Positions 1 through 8,409 are shown, counted from the first letter of the stretch. The stretch is DNA of 64,000 nt from Hydrocarboniphaga sp. (GCF_028291725.1 NZ_JAQGNT010000095.1:62001-126000), one strand, 5' to 3'. Numbers and translations are program-made. Notes: generated by a model not told the origin, from the letters alone.

Positions 1-294
1 GCCGTGCACCCAGTCGAAGTGCGCGGCGATATCGCGGGTCTTGTTCGACTGGATCGGGCCGATGAAATGCCAGACCGGCCGCGGCCCCAGCGCCGCGATC
101 TTGGGCAGCGCTTCCTGCAGATAGCTCTCGCCGAAATCGCCAACGCCGAGCCGCTGCGCCGCACGCAGGCTGGCGACATCCACGGTCTTCGACACCGCGA
201 GCAGGCGCACGCCTTCGCGCGCTCGTCCAGACGCTGTGCAGGCTTGGTCGATGCGGGCGCTGACGAGTTTCAGACGGGCGGCGAGGTCGGGCAT
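1..294 (-). CDS. yggS: YggS-family PLP homeostasis protein (3' part cut by window edge)
   Basis: The first 98 codons of a pyridoxal-phosphate-binding protein of the YggS/PLPBP family, which buffers PLP and affects amino-acid and vitamin B6 balance in the cytoplasm. Reading back from the CAT at 292-294 gives MPDLAARLKL, then LLAVSKT, whose Lys36 is the expected PLP-binding lysine, and the family signature HFIGPIQSNKTR near residues 75-86. The remaining two thirds lie beyond the window. It is divergent from pilT with about 95 bp between starts, an order known from Pseudomonas and relatives. Identity is firm. The start is the first in-frame ATG and fits the family N-terminus. Confidence 0.93.
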   Translation of the reverse strand, partial: MPDLAARLKLVSARIDQACTASGRAREGVRLLAVSKTVDVASLRAAQRLGVGDFGESYLQEALPKIAALGPRPVWHFIGPIQSNKTRDIAAHFDWVHG

Positions 295-388
295 CCGTAG
301 TGGGGGCGGCGTGCATTGCGGGGTCTGTGGAATGCCGATAGTGTCTCGTCGGACCAGATCTCGCCACAAGACAGGGGCCTCAGAGCCG

Positions 389-1426
389 ATGGATATCGCG
401 CAACTGCTGACTTTCGGCGTGCAGCAAGGTGCGTCCGATCTGCATCTTTCGGCGGGTGTGGAGCCGATGATCCGGGTTGACGGCGACGTCAAGCGCATCA
501 ATCTGCCGCCACTGGATCAAAAAGACGTTCATGGCATGGTCTACGACATCATGAACGACAAGCAGCGCAAGGCTTTCGACGAATTTCTGGAGTGCGATTT
601 CTCTTTCGAGATTCCGGGGCTGGCGCGCTTCCGTGTCAACGCCTTCAACCAGGCGCGCGGCGCCGGCGCGGTATTCCGCACGATCCCGTCCAAGATCCTG
701 TCGCTGGAAGAGCTCAAGTGCCCGCCGATCTTCCGCGAACTGTCCGATACGCCGCGCGGGCTGATCCTGGTCACCGGCCCGACCGGCTCGGGCAAGTCGA
801 CCACGCTGGCGGCGATGGTCAACCACAAGAACGAGACCGAGTACGGCCACATCCTGACGATCGAGGACCCGATCGAGTTCGTGCATCAGCCGAAGAAATG
901 CCTGATCAACCAGCGCGAAGTGCATCGCGACACATTGGGCTTCAACGAAGCGCTGCGCTCGGCGCTGCGCGAGGACCCGGACACGATTCTGGTCGGCGAG
1001 CTGCGCGATCTGGAGACGATCCGGCTGGCGCTGACCGCCGCCGAAACCGGCCATCTGGTGCTCGGCACGCTGCACACTTCGTCGGCGGCCAAGACCATCG
1101 ATCGCATCGTCGACGTGTTCCCGGCGGCGGAAAAGGAAATGGTCCGATCGATGCTGTCCGAAGGTCTGCGCGCGGTGATTTCGCAGACGCTGATGAAGAA
1201 GAAAGGCGGCGGTCGTATCGCGGCGCACGAGATCATGCTCGGCACGCCCGCGATCCGTAACCTGATCCGCGAGAACAAGATCGCGCAGATGTATTCCTCG
1301 ATCCAGACCGGCCAGAAAGACGGCATGCAGACGCTGGAGCAATGCCTGCGCGATCTGGTCAAGCGCGGGCTGGTTGATGTCGGCGAGGCCAAGCGCAAGT
1401 CCAACAAGCCGCTGGAGCTGAGCTGA
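389..1426 (+). CDS. pilT: Type IV pilus retraction ATPase PilT
   Basis: Hexameric secretion-type ATPase that powers type IV pilus retraction (twitching, adhesion, DNA uptake) at the cytoplasmic face of the inner membrane. The 345-residue product has Walker A GPTGSGKST near residues 130-138, an Asp box TIEDPIEF, a His box with TLHTSSA, and the C-terminal AIRNLIRENK motif typical of PilT. An upstream in-frame ATG exists at 236, but the family N-terminus MDIAQLLTFGVQ begins at 389, so that start is preferred. It is the first gene of a three-ATPase run; pilU follows after 15 bp. Confidence 0.96.
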   Translation: MDIAQLLTFGVQQGASDLHLSAGVEPMIRVDGDVKRINLPPLDQKDVHGMVYDIMNDKQRKAFDEFLECDFSFEIPGLARFRVNAFNQARGAGAVFRTIPSKILSLEELKCPPIFRELSDTPRGLILVTGPTGSGKSTTLAAMVNHKNETEYGHILTIEDPIEFVHQPKKCLINQREVHRDTLGFNEALRSALREDPDTILVGELRDLETIRLALTAAETGHLVLGTLHTSSAAKTIDRIVDVFPAAEKEMVRSMLSEGLRAVISQTLMKKKGGGRIAAHEIMLGTPAIRNLIRENKIAQMYSSIQTGQKDGMQTLEQCLRDLVKRGLVDVGEAKRKSNKPLELS

Positions 1427-1441
1427 CATGGGACCGATCTA

Positions 1442-2608
1442 ATGGAGCGCGATCAGGCGATCAAGCTGGTGCAGCAGCTGCTGTTGCTGATGAAGCAGCG
1501 ATCCGGCTCCGACCTGTTCCTGACGGCGGGCTTTCCGCCGGCGATCAAGATCGACGGCAAGCTGACGCCGGTGATGGAAAGACCGCTCTCCGCGGAAGAT
1601 TCGGCGGTGGTGATCCGCGCGATCATGAACGATCGCCAGGTCAAGGAATTCGAAGCGAGCAGCGAATGCAATTTCGCAATCGCGCCGCCGGGCATCGGCC
1701 GCTTCCGCGTCAACGCTTTCGTGCAGCAGGGCCGGGTCGGCGGTGTGTTGCGAACCATCAACACCACGATCCCGAAGTTCGAGGAACTTGGCCTGCCGAC
1801 CAGCCTGCAGGATGTGGTGATGGCCAAGCGCGGCCTGGTGCTGATGGTCGGCGCCACCGGCTCCGGCAAGAGCACCTCGCTGGCGGCGATGGTCGGCTAC
1901 CGCAACGACAACTCGCAGGGCCACATCATCACGATCGAAGACCCGATCGAGTTCGTGCATCCGCACGGCGGCTGCGTGGTCACCCAGCGCGAGGTCGGCG
2001 TCGATACGCAGAGCTGGGACATGGCGCTGAAGAACACGCTGCGCCAGGCGCCGGACGTGATCCTGATCGGCGAGATCCGGGCACATGAAACCATGGAGTA
2101 TGCGATCAACTTCGCCGAAACCGGCCATCTGGTGCTGGCGACGCTGCATGCCAACAGCGCCAACCAGGCGCTGGATCGCATCATCAATTTCTTCCCCGAA
2201 GAAAAGCGTGACCAGCTGCTGATGGACCTGTCGCTGAATCTGCGCGCGATCATCTCGCAGCGCCTGGTACGCAAGGAAGGCGGCGGCCGCGCGGCGGCGA
2301 TGGAGATCCTGCTGAATTCACCGCTGATTTCGGATCTGATCTTCAAGGGCGAAGTGTCGAGCATCAAAGAGGTGATGAAGCGCTCGAACGAGCAAGGCAT
2401 GATCACCTTCGACCAGTACCTGTTCCAGCTTTTCGAAAGCGGCGATATCACCTACGAAGAAGCCTTGCGCAACGCCGATTCGCAGAACGAACTGCGCCTG
2501 CGGGTGAAGCTCGAATCCAAGCGCGCCAGCCAGGATCTGCATGCCGACGAGACGGTGAAAAGCATGGGCATGAAGCCGGGGCCAGACGAACCGCTGCGCC
2601 ATCGCTGA
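1442..2608 (+). CDS. pilU: PilT-dependent retraction ATPase PilU
   Basis: Second retraction ATPase, 388 residues. In characterised species PilU assists PilT in high-force pilus retraction and cannot replace it fully. Walker A is GATGSGKST (about residues 138-146). The conserved TIEDPIEFVHPH, ETGHLVLATLHANSANQAL and FFPEEKRDQLLMDLSLNLRAIISQRLV-type segments are PilU-like rather than PilT-like. It lies 15 bp after pilT and 12 bp before a third homologue, so the three are probably cotranscribed. No catalytic residue is missing by eye. Confidence 0.94.
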   Translation: MERDQAIKLVQQLLLLMKQRSGSDLFLTAGFPPAIKIDGKLTPVMERPLSAEDSAVVIRAIMNDRQVKEFEASSECNFAIAPPGIGRFRVNAFVQQGRVGGVLRTINTTIPKFEELGLPTSLQDVVMAKRGLVLMVGATGSGKSTSLAAMVGYRNDNSQGHIITIEDPIEFVHPHGGCVVTQREVGVDTQSWDMALKNTLRQAPDVILIGEIRAHETMEYAINFAETGHLVLATLHANSANQALDRIINFFPEEKRDQLLMDLSLNLRAIISQRLVRKEGGGRAAAMEILLNSPLISDLIFKGEVSSIKEVMKRSNEQGMITFDQYLFQLFESGDITYEEALRNADSQNELRLRVKLESKRASQDLHADETVKSMGMKPGPDEPLRHR

Positions 2609-2620
2609 GCGAGTCCGGCG

Positions 2621-3682
2621 ATGATCAAATTACTGCCGTACCTGAAGCTCGCCGCGGACAAGAACGGGTCCGACCTGTTCTTCAGCAACGGTGCGCCGCC
2701 GATGCTGAAGATCGAGGGCGAGATGCTCGCGGTCGGCAAGACCATCCTGACCGAAGAATTTCTGCGAGACCTGATTTACAGCGTGCTGACGCCCGGGCAG
2801 CAGGCACAGCTGGCGCGCGAGCTGGAGCTGGACCTGGCACTGCAGACCGGCTCGCTCGGGCGGTTTCGCGTCAACGTTTTCTATCAGCGCGGTGCCATCA
2901 GCATGGTGCTGCGCCACGTCAAGGCCGAAGTGCCGCAGCTGGACGCGCTCGATCTGCCCGAGGCGCTGAAGCCGCTGATCATGCAGAAGCGCGGCCTGAT
3001 CCTGATGGTCGGTGCGGCCGGCTCGGGCAAGAGCACGACCCTGGCAGCGATGATCAATCATCGCAACGAGAATGCCGGCGGCCACATTCTGACGATCGAG
3101 GACCCGATCGAGTTCGTGCATCCGAACCGGCGCTCGATCGTCAATCAGCGCGAAGTCGGGCAGGACACGCACAGCTACGAGCGCGCGCTGATCAGCGCGA
3201 TGCGCGAGGCACCCGACGTGGTGCTGATCGGCGAGGTGCGCTCACGCGAAACCATGGACGCTTGCGTGCAGCTGGCCAATACCGGCCATCTGGCGCTGTC
3301 GTCGCTGCATGCCAACAACGCATCGCAAGCGCTGCAGCGCGTCGTCAATCTATATCCGCAGGATCGTCGCGACCAGCTGTACCTGGACTTGTCGCTGACC
3401 TTGCGAGCGGTGGTTTCGCAGCGGCTGGTGCGGCGCAAGGACGGCAAGCGCTGCGCTGCGGTCGAGGTGCTGATCAATACGCCGTTCATGCAGGACCTGA
3501 TCCTGAACCGCCGCATCGACGAGATTCCGCAGGCGATGGATCAGTCGTCCCAGGGCGGCATGCAGACTTTCGATCAGTCGCTGCACCAGTTGTGGAAGCG
3601 CGGCCTGATCGAACTCGACGAAGCGCTCGACAACGCCGATTCGCGCTCCAACCTTGAAGCGAAAATCAATTTCGGCGGGTAG
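2621..3682 (+). CDS. Third PilT/PilU-type ATPase (PilU-like paralogue)
   Basis: A 353-residue PilT/PilU-superfamily ATPase 12 bp after pilU. It keeps Walker A (GAAGSGKST), the Asp box TIEDPIEFVHPN, TGHLALSSLHANNASQAL and the RDQLYLDLSLTLRAVVSQRLV-like block, so it resembles PilU most closely. The C-terminus (NADSRSNLEAKINFGG) is shorter than that of PilU. It is predicted to act in the same retraction machine. Whether it is redundant, a specialised motor or a partner in mixed hexamers cannot be told from sequence. Its TAG stop is part of the GTAG end of the downstream palindromic element. Confidence 0.85.
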   Translation: MIKLLPYLKLAADKNGSDLFFSNGAPPMLKIEGEMLAVGKTILTEEFLRDLIYSVLTPGQQAQLARELELDLALQTGSLGRFRVNVFYQRGAISMVLRHVKAEVPQLDALDLPEALKPLIMQKRGLILMVGAAGSGKSTTLAAMINHRNENAGGHILTIEDPIEFVHPNRRSIVNQREVGQDTHSYERALISAMREAPDVVLIGEVRSRETMDACVQLANTGHLALSSLHANNASQALQRVVNLYPQDRRDQLYLDLSLTLRAVVSQRLVRRKDGKRCAAVEVLINTPFMQDLILNRRIDEIPQAMDQSSQGGMQTFDQSLHQLWKRGLIELDEALDNADSRSNLEAKINFGG

Positions 3683-3745
3683 GGCGGGTCGCGACCCGCC
3701 GATTCAACCGGCGCGCCAAAAGAGGCGGGTCGCGACCCGCCCTAC
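3679..3745. repeat. REP-type inverted pair, family D
   Basis: Two copies of a perfect 18-bp palindrome, GGCGGGTCGCGACCCGCC, at 3683-3700 and 3724-3741, lie in a convergent junction. The outer ends read GTAG and CTAC. Both flanking genes take their TAG stop from these ends (3680-3682 on plus, 3742-3744 on minus). Each half can form a hairpin with a GTAG foot, the layout known for REP/BIME elements. A role in bidirectional termination or mRNA 3'-end protection is plausible. Confidence 0.85.
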
Positions 3746-4545
3746 GGTGTCTGGATCGCGAGTTTTGCTGGGCGGCGGCGGCTCGACTTCGTGCCCAGCT
3801 CCAGTGCTTGCAACGATGCCGTGATCGCGGCCTGATAGCGCGGAAAGTCGGAGAAATCCGCATTCGCCGGCACATGGATCGGTGCGCCGTAGCAGATGTC
3901 GATGCGCGTGAACGGCTTCGGCAGGCGGAACGAATCCCAACTCGGGAACGACCAGTAGCGCCGCGGCAGCGTCAGGTAGGGCACCACCGGAACGCCGGCG
4001 AGACGCGCCATCTCGATGATGCCGGGCTTGACCTCGAAGGCCGGGCCGTTCGGGCCATCCACGGTGACCGCGCCGGGCAGGCCGGCACGCAGGCGGTCGA
4101 TCATCTCGTCCTTGGCCAGCTTGCCGCCCTTGTCGCGGCCGTCCTTCTTTCTGGAGCTGCCGCGCACGACTTCGTGGCCGAGCTTGCGGCACAGGTAGCT
4201 GGCCGGATCGCCATCGCGCGAGCGCGACACGATCACGCAATGGCGTTTCGCGGACTGCGCGAGAATTCCGGAGAAAAGATTCTGATGCCAGATCGCGAGC
4301 ACGTAGCCGTCGGCGGGGCCGGTGCCGGGCGCGATCGGCGGTTTGGCCGAGCGGAATCGATAGGTCGACGCCAGCGCCCGGACCAGCAGATAAGCGAAGA
4401 AAAGCAGGTAGCGATTGATGGGGACGTCTCCAGCGCGTAACCCGTGGGCGATGAGCCCCTCGGGGTGATCCGCGGGTGGAACACGGCGCGCGATGCGGTG
4501 GGACGCGGGCTGATGGAGCTGAGTCTGATGATGCGCGGAACACAT
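3742..4545 (-). CDS. DUF374-type lysophospholipid acyltransferase family protein
   Basis: Predicted membrane-associated acyltransferase with the DUF374 signature: a hydrophobic N-terminal segment (INRYLLFFAYLLVRAL), then AIWHQNLFSG, VSRSRDGD, VVRGSSRKKDG, AVTVDGPNGPAFEVKPG and a hydrophobic GVPVVPY strand. DUF374 proteins are related to LPLAT acyltransferases of lipid A or phospholipid metabolism, but the substrate is not established here. The ATG at 4543-4545 adds about 40 residues unlike the family, so the true start may be an internal alternative codon. The stop lies inside the family D repeat. Confidence 0.75.
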   Translation of the reverse strand: MCSAHHQTQLHQPASHRIARRVPPADHPEGLIAHGLRAGDVPINRYLLFFAYLLVRALASTYRFRSAKPPIAPGTGPADGYVLAIWHQNLFSGILAQSAKRHCVIVSRSRDGDPASYLCRKLGHEVVRGSSRKKDGRDKGGKLAKDEMIDRLRAGLPGAVTVDGPNGPAFEVKPGIIEMARLAGVPVVPYLTLPRRYWSFPSWDSFRLPKPFTRIDICYGAPIHVPANADFSDFPRYQAAITASLQALELGTKSSRRRPAKLAIQTP

Positions 4546-4747
4546 TGCATCGCGTCGAGCTTTAGCTTAACGCGTTGGCGCAGGTCCGGTCGGGCTGGCT
4601 GATGTGGAATTTGCGCGTTCTGGGGGATGAGGCTTTGCATAGACAAGGCAATCGTCGCTGCGTTCGCCCGAGTTAGCATATTTGCTCTTTGCTTACACCC
4701 TGACGTCGAAGCCTAGGCTTCTGGCCCGTTCACGAAGAGCTGCTGTC

Positions 4748-6139
4748 ATGGTCACCCATTTCTTGCGCCGCGCGACACACCCTTGGATTTTTCTGCTGCC
4801 GTTGCTGCTCTCCGCGTGCGCGAATGCCGGCACCGAGCCCGGGCCCGAGTCGATCGCGGCCACCCAGGCCGCCGCGCCGGCGAGCTTTGAGCAGAGCGCA
4901 GACGATGCCTACGCCTACGCACTGCCGCTGTTTGAGCTCGCCGCGGCACGCAAGGCCGCCTTCGATACGCTGGTTCAGCAGCCGAATGTGTTCACACACC
5001 GGCGGATGCTGTCCAACGCGCAATCGCGCACGGTGACGACGCCGAACGCCGACACGCTGTACTCCTCGGCCTGGTTGCTGCTGACTGAGGCGCCCCTGCA
5101 GATCGACATCCCGGCCAGCGGCGCACGCTATTTTTCGCTGGCGCTGATGGATTTCTACTCGAACAACATCGACGTCCTCGGCACGCGTCGCGACGGTGGT
5201 GTGGCAAAGCGGTTCTGGATCGCGCCGCCCGGCTGGCAGGGCAGCGTGCCGGCCGGTGTCGAGCTGATCCGTTCGCCGACCCGGTCGCTGTGGGCGCTGG
5301 GCCGGACCTACGTGCGCGATCAGGCCGATCTGCCCGCGGCTTGGGCGGTGCAGAACCAGCTGCATATCGCCGCGGTCGACGGCGGCAAGTCGGTGTCGCC
5401 CCCGGCGTCGGTCAGCCAGACCGTGCCTGGGCTGACCGACTGGGAAGGTTTTTTCGACTATGCCGACTGGTTGCTCGCAGAATGCCCGCTGCCTGCCGCG
5501 AGCGCGGCGCTGACACGGCTCGGTCTCGGCACCGGGCATTTCGATGCCGCGGCTTTCAGCGCCAGCGAACGCGAGGCGCTGGCCGCCGGCGCACAACGCG
5601 CCTACCAGCGCGCCAGCAGCGGCTCGCTGGGCGGCACGCCCGAGCAGGGCTGGGTCTATCCGAAGCCTGGCCTCGGCGACTTCGGCAGCGACTATGGCTA
5701 CCGCGCGACCGTCGCGCTGGTCGGCCTGGGAGCGCTGCCGCTGAAGGAGGCGGTTTATGTGTTCGGCGCTGGCGATACCGCGACGCCGCAGCGCTACGAC
5801 GGCAATCAGGACTACACGTTGCGCTTCCCCTCCGGCCAGTTGCCGCCGGCCAGGGCGTTCTGGTCGGTGACGCTGTATCAGCCCGAAGCGAACGGAAACC
5901 TGTTTTTCTACGACAACGAGCAGAAGCGTTACGCGATCGGTGATCGCACGCCGGATCTGGTCTATGGCAGCGACGGCTCGCTGACGCTGCACGTCGGACA
6001 CCGCGACCCGGGCGGGCAGGCGAGCGCCAACTGGCTGCCGGCGCCGGCGGGGCCGTTCGCACTGGTACTCCGTGCCTATCTGCCGGACGCCAGTCTGGTC
6101 GACGGCCGTTATCGGCTGCCGGCGGTGCTGCCACAATAG
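4748..6139 (+). CDS. DUF1254/DUF1214 domain lipoprotein
   Basis: A 463-residue exported protein. The N-terminus [28 protein letters not shown] is a lipoprotein signal with lipobox LLSAC, so the mature protein probably starts at the Cys near residue 24. A DUF1254 region follows ([30 protein letters not shown]) and the C-terminal part has DUF1214 features ([29 protein letters not shown]). The biochemical role of the family is unknown. An upstream in-frame ATG at 4682 would put the signal too far inside, so 4748 is preferred. It is monocistronic, followed by the rplM promoter. Confidence 0.85.
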   Translation: MVTHFLRRATHPWIFLLPLLLSACANAGTEPGPESIAATQAAAPASFEQSADDAYAYALPLFELAAARKAAFDTLVQQPNVFTHRRMLSNAQSRTVTTPNADTLYSSAWLLLTEAPLQIDIPASGARYFSLALMDFYSNNIDVLGTRRDGGVAKRFWIAPPGWQGSVPAGVELIRSPTRSLWALGRTYVRDQADLPAAWAVQNQLHIAAVDGGKSVSPPASVSQTVPGLTDWEGFFDYADWLLAECPLPAASAALTRLGLGTGHFDAAAFSASEREALAAGAQRAYQRASSGSLGGTPEQGWVYPKPGLGDFGSDYGYRATVALVGLGALPLKEAVYVFGAGDTATPQRYDGNQDYTLRFPSGQLPPARAFWSVTLYQPEANGNLFFYDNEQKRYAIGDRTPDLVYGSDGSLTLHVGHRDPGGQASANWLPAPAGPFALVLRAYLPDASLVDGRYRLPAVLPQ

Positions 6140-6160
6140 CCAGTGCACTCCCCGATATGG

Positions 6161-6189
6161 TTGCTTTCTGTCCGGGCGATCACTACAAT
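6161..6189 (+). promoter_or_regulatory. Sigma70-type promoter of rplM-rpsI
   Basis: A -35 box TTGCTT (6161-6166) and a -10 box TACAAT (6184-6189) are separated by 17 bp. It sits about 105 bp before the rplM start, leaving a leader of roughly 100 nt, where L13-dependent autoregulation could act as in Escherichia coli. I did not identify a specific leader fold. Confidence 0.72.
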
Positions 6190-6294
6190 TCGCGCCCTCA
6201 CGAGGTTTGCCGTGGCTGTCGCCGACGTTGGTACAACGCGGCGGGCAAACTGAACTATAACGACCCACATGCGTGGGCTAGCTGGATGACATTG

Positions 6295-6732
6295 ATGAAA
6301 ACCTTCATGGCGAAGGGCGAGACCGTCAAGCGCGACTGGTACATCGTCGACGCGGACGGCAAGACGCTCGGCCGACTGGCCACCGAAATCGCCCGCCGCC
6401 TGCGCGGCAAGCACAAGCCCGAATTCACCCCGCACGTCGACACCGGCGATTACATCGTCGTGATCAACGCCGCGAAGTTGGCCTTCACCGGCAACAAGAT
6501 GAACGGCATGGACGGCAAGATCTACTGGCGCCACACGATGCACCCGGGCGGCATCAAGCAGACGGCACTGTCTGACATGATGGCCAAGCACCCCGAGCGC
6601 GTGCTCGAGAAGGCGGTCAAGGGCATGCTGCCCAAGGGCCCGCTGGGCTACGCCAACTATCGCAAGCTCAAGGTGTATGCCGGTGCCGAGCACCCGCACA
6701 CCGCGCAGCAGCCGCTGCCGCTCAACATCTAA
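6295..6732 (+). CDS. rplM: 50S ribosomal protein L13
   Basis: Large-subunit ribosomal protein L13, 145 residues (E. coli 142). It begins [20 protein letters not shown] and contains [25 protein letters not shown] and the terminal [12 protein letters not shown]. Two upstream in-frame ATGs (6157, 6286) would add residues foreign to L13, so the ATG at 6295 is chosen. rpsI follows after 15 bp, the universal L13-S9 operon. Confidence 0.98.
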   Translation: MKTFMAKGETVKRDWYIVDADGKTLGRLATEIARRLRGKHKPEFTPHVDTGDYIVVINAAKLAFTGNKMNGMDGKIYWRHTMHPGGIKQTALSDMMAKHPERVLEKAVKGMLPKGPLGYANYRKLKVYAGAEHPHTAQQPLPLNI

Positions 6733-6747
6733 ACCGGTCCCGACATC

Positions 6748-7146
6748 ATGGCTCAGCCCACCAATCAGAATTACGGCACCGGCCGCCGCAAGTCCGCCGC
6801 GGCCCGCGTGTTCATCAAGCCGGGTTCCGGCGTGATCACCGTCAACAGCAAGACGCTCGAACAGTATTTCGGCCGCGAAACCAGCCGCATGCTGGTCCGT
6901 CAGCCGCTGGAACTGGTCGATGCGGTCACCCGCTTCGACATCTACATCACGGTTGCCGGCGGCGGCCCGTCCGGCCAGGCCGGCGCGATCCGTCACGGCA
7001 TCACCCGTGCGCTGATCCAGTACGACGAAACGTTGCGCAAGACGCTGCGTGATGCCGGCCTCGTCACCCGCGACGCACGTGAAGTCGAGCGTAAGAAGGT
7101 CGGTCTGCACAAGGCCCGCCGCGCGCCACAGTACTCCAAGCGCTAA
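6748..7146 (+). CDS. rpsI: 30S ribosomal protein S9
   Basis: Small-subunit ribosomal protein S9, 132 residues. Features are [18 protein letters not shown], the [23 protein letters not shown] core and the terminal [12 protein letters not shown], whose last Lys-Arg tail contacts P-site tRNA. It is cotranscribed with rplM. A GC-rich imperfect hairpin (about 7162-7192) follows the stop and may end the operon. Confidence 0.98.
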   Translation: MAQPTNQNYGTGRRKSAAARVFIKPGSGVITVNSKTLEQYFGRETSRMLVRQPLELVDAVTRFDIYITVAGGGPSGQAGAIRHGITRALIQYDETLRKTLRDAGLVTRDAREVERKKVGLHKARRAPQYSKR

Positions 7147-7161
7147 GGCGCTTTGCTCTTC

Positions 7162-7192
7162 GGGTGCTTCGCCTGGTTTCCGGGCGAAGCCC
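7162..7192 (+). terminator. Possible hairpin terminator after rpsI
   Basis: GGGTGCTTCGCC (7162-7173) can pair imperfectly with GGGCGAAGCCC (7182-7192). A T-rich stretch follows only after about 11 bases, so its terminator strength is uncertain. Confidence 0.4.
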
Positions 7193-7221
7193 TTGGAGAG
7201 AGTTTTTGGAGGCATTAGACT
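7193..7221 (+). promoter_or_regulatory. Candidate promoter for tRNA-Gln
   Basis: TTGGAG (7193-7198) and TAGACT (7216-7221) with a 17-bp spacer lie about 36 bp before the tRNA. The boxes match the consensus only partly, and position is the main argument. Confidence 0.35.
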
Positions 7222-7257
7222 GGTCGTCCAGCCTGCTGCTTCTCACAAGGTTTCTGT

Positions 7258-7331
7258 TGGGGGATCGTCTAATGGTAGGACAACAGTCTCTGACACTGTT
7301 TATCTAGGTTCGAGTCCTAGTCCCCCAACCA
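7258..7331 (+). tRNA. tRNA-Gln (anticodon CTG)
   Basis: A full cloverleaf can be folded by hand. The acceptor TGGGGGA (7258-7264) pairs with TCCCCCA (7321-7327). The D stem is GTC/GAC. The anticodon stem ACAGT/ACTGT flanks the loop CTCTGAC, giving anticodon CTG at 7290-7292. The T stem CTAGG/CCTAG surrounds TTCGAGT. The discriminator is A7328 and CCA is encoded at 7329-7331. A first base U is typical of bacterial tRNA-Gln. The gene borders a decayed integrase, so it is the likely former insertion site. Confidence 0.95.
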
Positions 7332-7374
7332 ATAAGTTGTCCGAAGCCGTCCGATACCGTCCCGCTTCGATTCT

Positions 7375-7399
7375 AAACCCCGCTGGTGCGGGGTTTTTT
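7375..7399 (+). terminator. Rho-independent terminator after tRNA-Gln
   Basis: AAACCCCGC (7375-7383) and GCGGGGTTT (7388-7396) form a perfect 9-bp stem with loop TGGT, and the 3' arm runs into a T6 tract (7394-7399). A textbook intrinsic terminator 44 bp past the tRNA. Confidence 0.88.
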
Positions 7400-7527
7400 G
7401 TGCCCGTAACTTCCCGGTGGCGCCGAGCAAAGCCGGAAAAGCCTGTGTAGTAATTTGTGTAGTAAAGGTGGCGAGACGAAGCCATTTACTACACGCTCCA
7501 GGAGAAGTTCCAACCTGGTACTACATT

Positions 7528-7853
7528 ATGGGAATCAAGTTGACGGACCTGGAAGTCCGTAACGCCAGGCCACGGCAGGAAAAATACGCATTGTCGGCCG
7601 GCCATGGCCTCACCCTGATCGTGATGCCTGACGGCTCGAAATACTGGCGCCTAGGCTATCGCTTTGGCGGCAAGCCGAAGATGATCGTCGTCGGCAAGCC
7701 CTACCCGGAGACGACCCTGAAAGGCGGCAGTCGCCGGAGCCGCGGCGCAAGATGATGCAGGACTGGGCCGATCTGCTTGACCGTATGGCGTCCGGTGAAA
7801 GCAAGGTAACGCCGATCCGGCGCGGCGCAGGCCAAACCCTGATGGCCACTTGA
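7528..7853 (+). pseudogene. Internally deleted tyrosine integrase
   Basis: The N-terminal part (MGIKLTDLEVRNARPRQEKY ... GLTLIVMPDGSKYWRL) is the arm-type DNA-binding DUF4102 domain of phage P4-like tyrosine recombinases. It runs to about 7730. A different frame then reads EPRRKMMQDWADLLDRM to a stop at 7853, which resembles the extreme C-terminus of the same integrase family. The catalytic domain with its R-H-R-Y residues is gone, about 250-300 residues lost, and the two ends are out of frame. The position about 200 bp after tRNA-Gln fits an integrase at the end of a former island or prophage. Confidence 0.8.
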
Positions 7854-7855
7854 AA

Positions 7856-7999
7856 GTGTGGCATGCGTGCCTTGCTCAAATTATCCGCTCCGATGGCGGG
7901 CTTGGGGCCGCTTACGGCGTGAAGCGGACGATCAGCGAATGGCTCAAACGCCAGCCTTACAGCGCGGAGCCAACCAAGCGCCTCGCAAGCAGCCATTGA
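7856..7999 (+). pseudogene. Unassigned short coding remnant
   Basis: A 47-codon open frame from GTG 7856 reads VWHACLAQIIRSDGG, then AAYGVKRTISEWLKRQPYS, and ends at 7999. The composition is protein-like and it lies between two identifiable gene relics, so it is probably another fragment. I do not recognise its parent family. Confidence 0.25.
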
Positions 8000-8040
8000 A
8001 CGAAGTTTTCTTTGATGGCATGCCCTCAGTTCACTGACGA

Positions 8041-8172
8041 ATGACCAGCCCACCGATTCAACTCTCCGCCGACGCTCCGTTGCGCAAGCTCAGCGCGGAT
8101 GCGGTGAAACGCCTGGACGCCGAATCGGTCGCGGAAGCCGATGAGGCACCGGCGCATGCGGCACATCGCTGA
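8041..8172 (+). CDS. Small ORF before PIN fragment, possible antitoxin remnant
   Basis: A 43-codon ORF (MTSPPIQLSADAPLRKL ... AHAAHR) whose end overlaps the PIN-domain start at 8156 by 17 bp in another frame. Overlap directly before a PIN toxin is the usual place of a VapB-type antitoxin, which is the only reason for the suggestion. It has no recognisable DNA-binding motif and may itself be truncated. Confidence 0.3.
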   Translation: MTSPPIQLSADAPLRKLSADAVKRLDAESVAEADEAPAHAAHR

Positions 8173-8262
8173 CGCCAATCTGCTGCTGCCGGTACTGACC
8201 GAGGGTCACGCCCACCGGGGGCCGGCCATAGAGTGGTGGGAAGGCTGTGCCGACGGCACCGT
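8156..8262 (+). pseudogene. N-terminal fragment of a VapC-like PIN-domain toxin
   Basis: The frame from ATG 8156 reads MRHIADANLLLPVLTEGHAH followed by RGPAIEWWEGCADG. This matches the beginning of PIN-domain ribonuclease toxins (D-A-N-L-L-L with the first metal-binding Asp, then a His-containing helix). After about 35 residues the same frame continues as a thiolase C-terminus, so the remaining PIN domain with its other acidic residues is lost. A relic of a type II toxin gene. Confidence 0.6.
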
Positions 8263-8409
8263 CGCGCTGGGCGATCCGATCGGCGCCACCGCCGCGCTGC
8301 TGATCGGCGCCGTGCTCGACGAGTTGGAGGGCGCGATCTCAAGCGCGCCATCGTTACGATGTGCGCGGCGGGCGGAATGGCGCCCACCATGCTCATCGAG
8401 CGGCTGTGA
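8251..8409 (+). pseudogene. C-terminal fragment of acetyl-CoA acyltransferase (thiolase), frameshifted
   Basis: Fused in frame to the PIN fragment, the sequence reads GTVALGDPIGATAALLIGAVLDELE. This is the thiolase C-terminal block with the catalytic G-H-P His changed to Asp. The frame then breaks in a G run near 8328-8331. Restoring one G continues as GRDLKRAIVTMCAAGGMAPTMLIERL and a stop at 8407-8409, the thiolase C-terminal Cys loop and end. So it is a 3' fragment with a one-base deletion and a lost catalytic His. Only about 50 residues of a roughly 400-residue enzyme remain. Confidence 0.72.

Noticed and set aside
380-1429. A 349-codon minus-strand open frame opposite pilT, and similar long frames opposite pilU, purD, lptD and others
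   Set aside because: High GC gives long antisense frames. These are rich in Arg, Ala and Gly, have no family features, and lie exactly opposite recognised genes.
7420-7480. Possible att repeats around TGTGTAGTAA motifs before the integrase relic
   Set aside because: The short repeats GTGTAGTAA (twice) are suggestive, but no second copy of a core site is visible in the window, so no attachment site is called.
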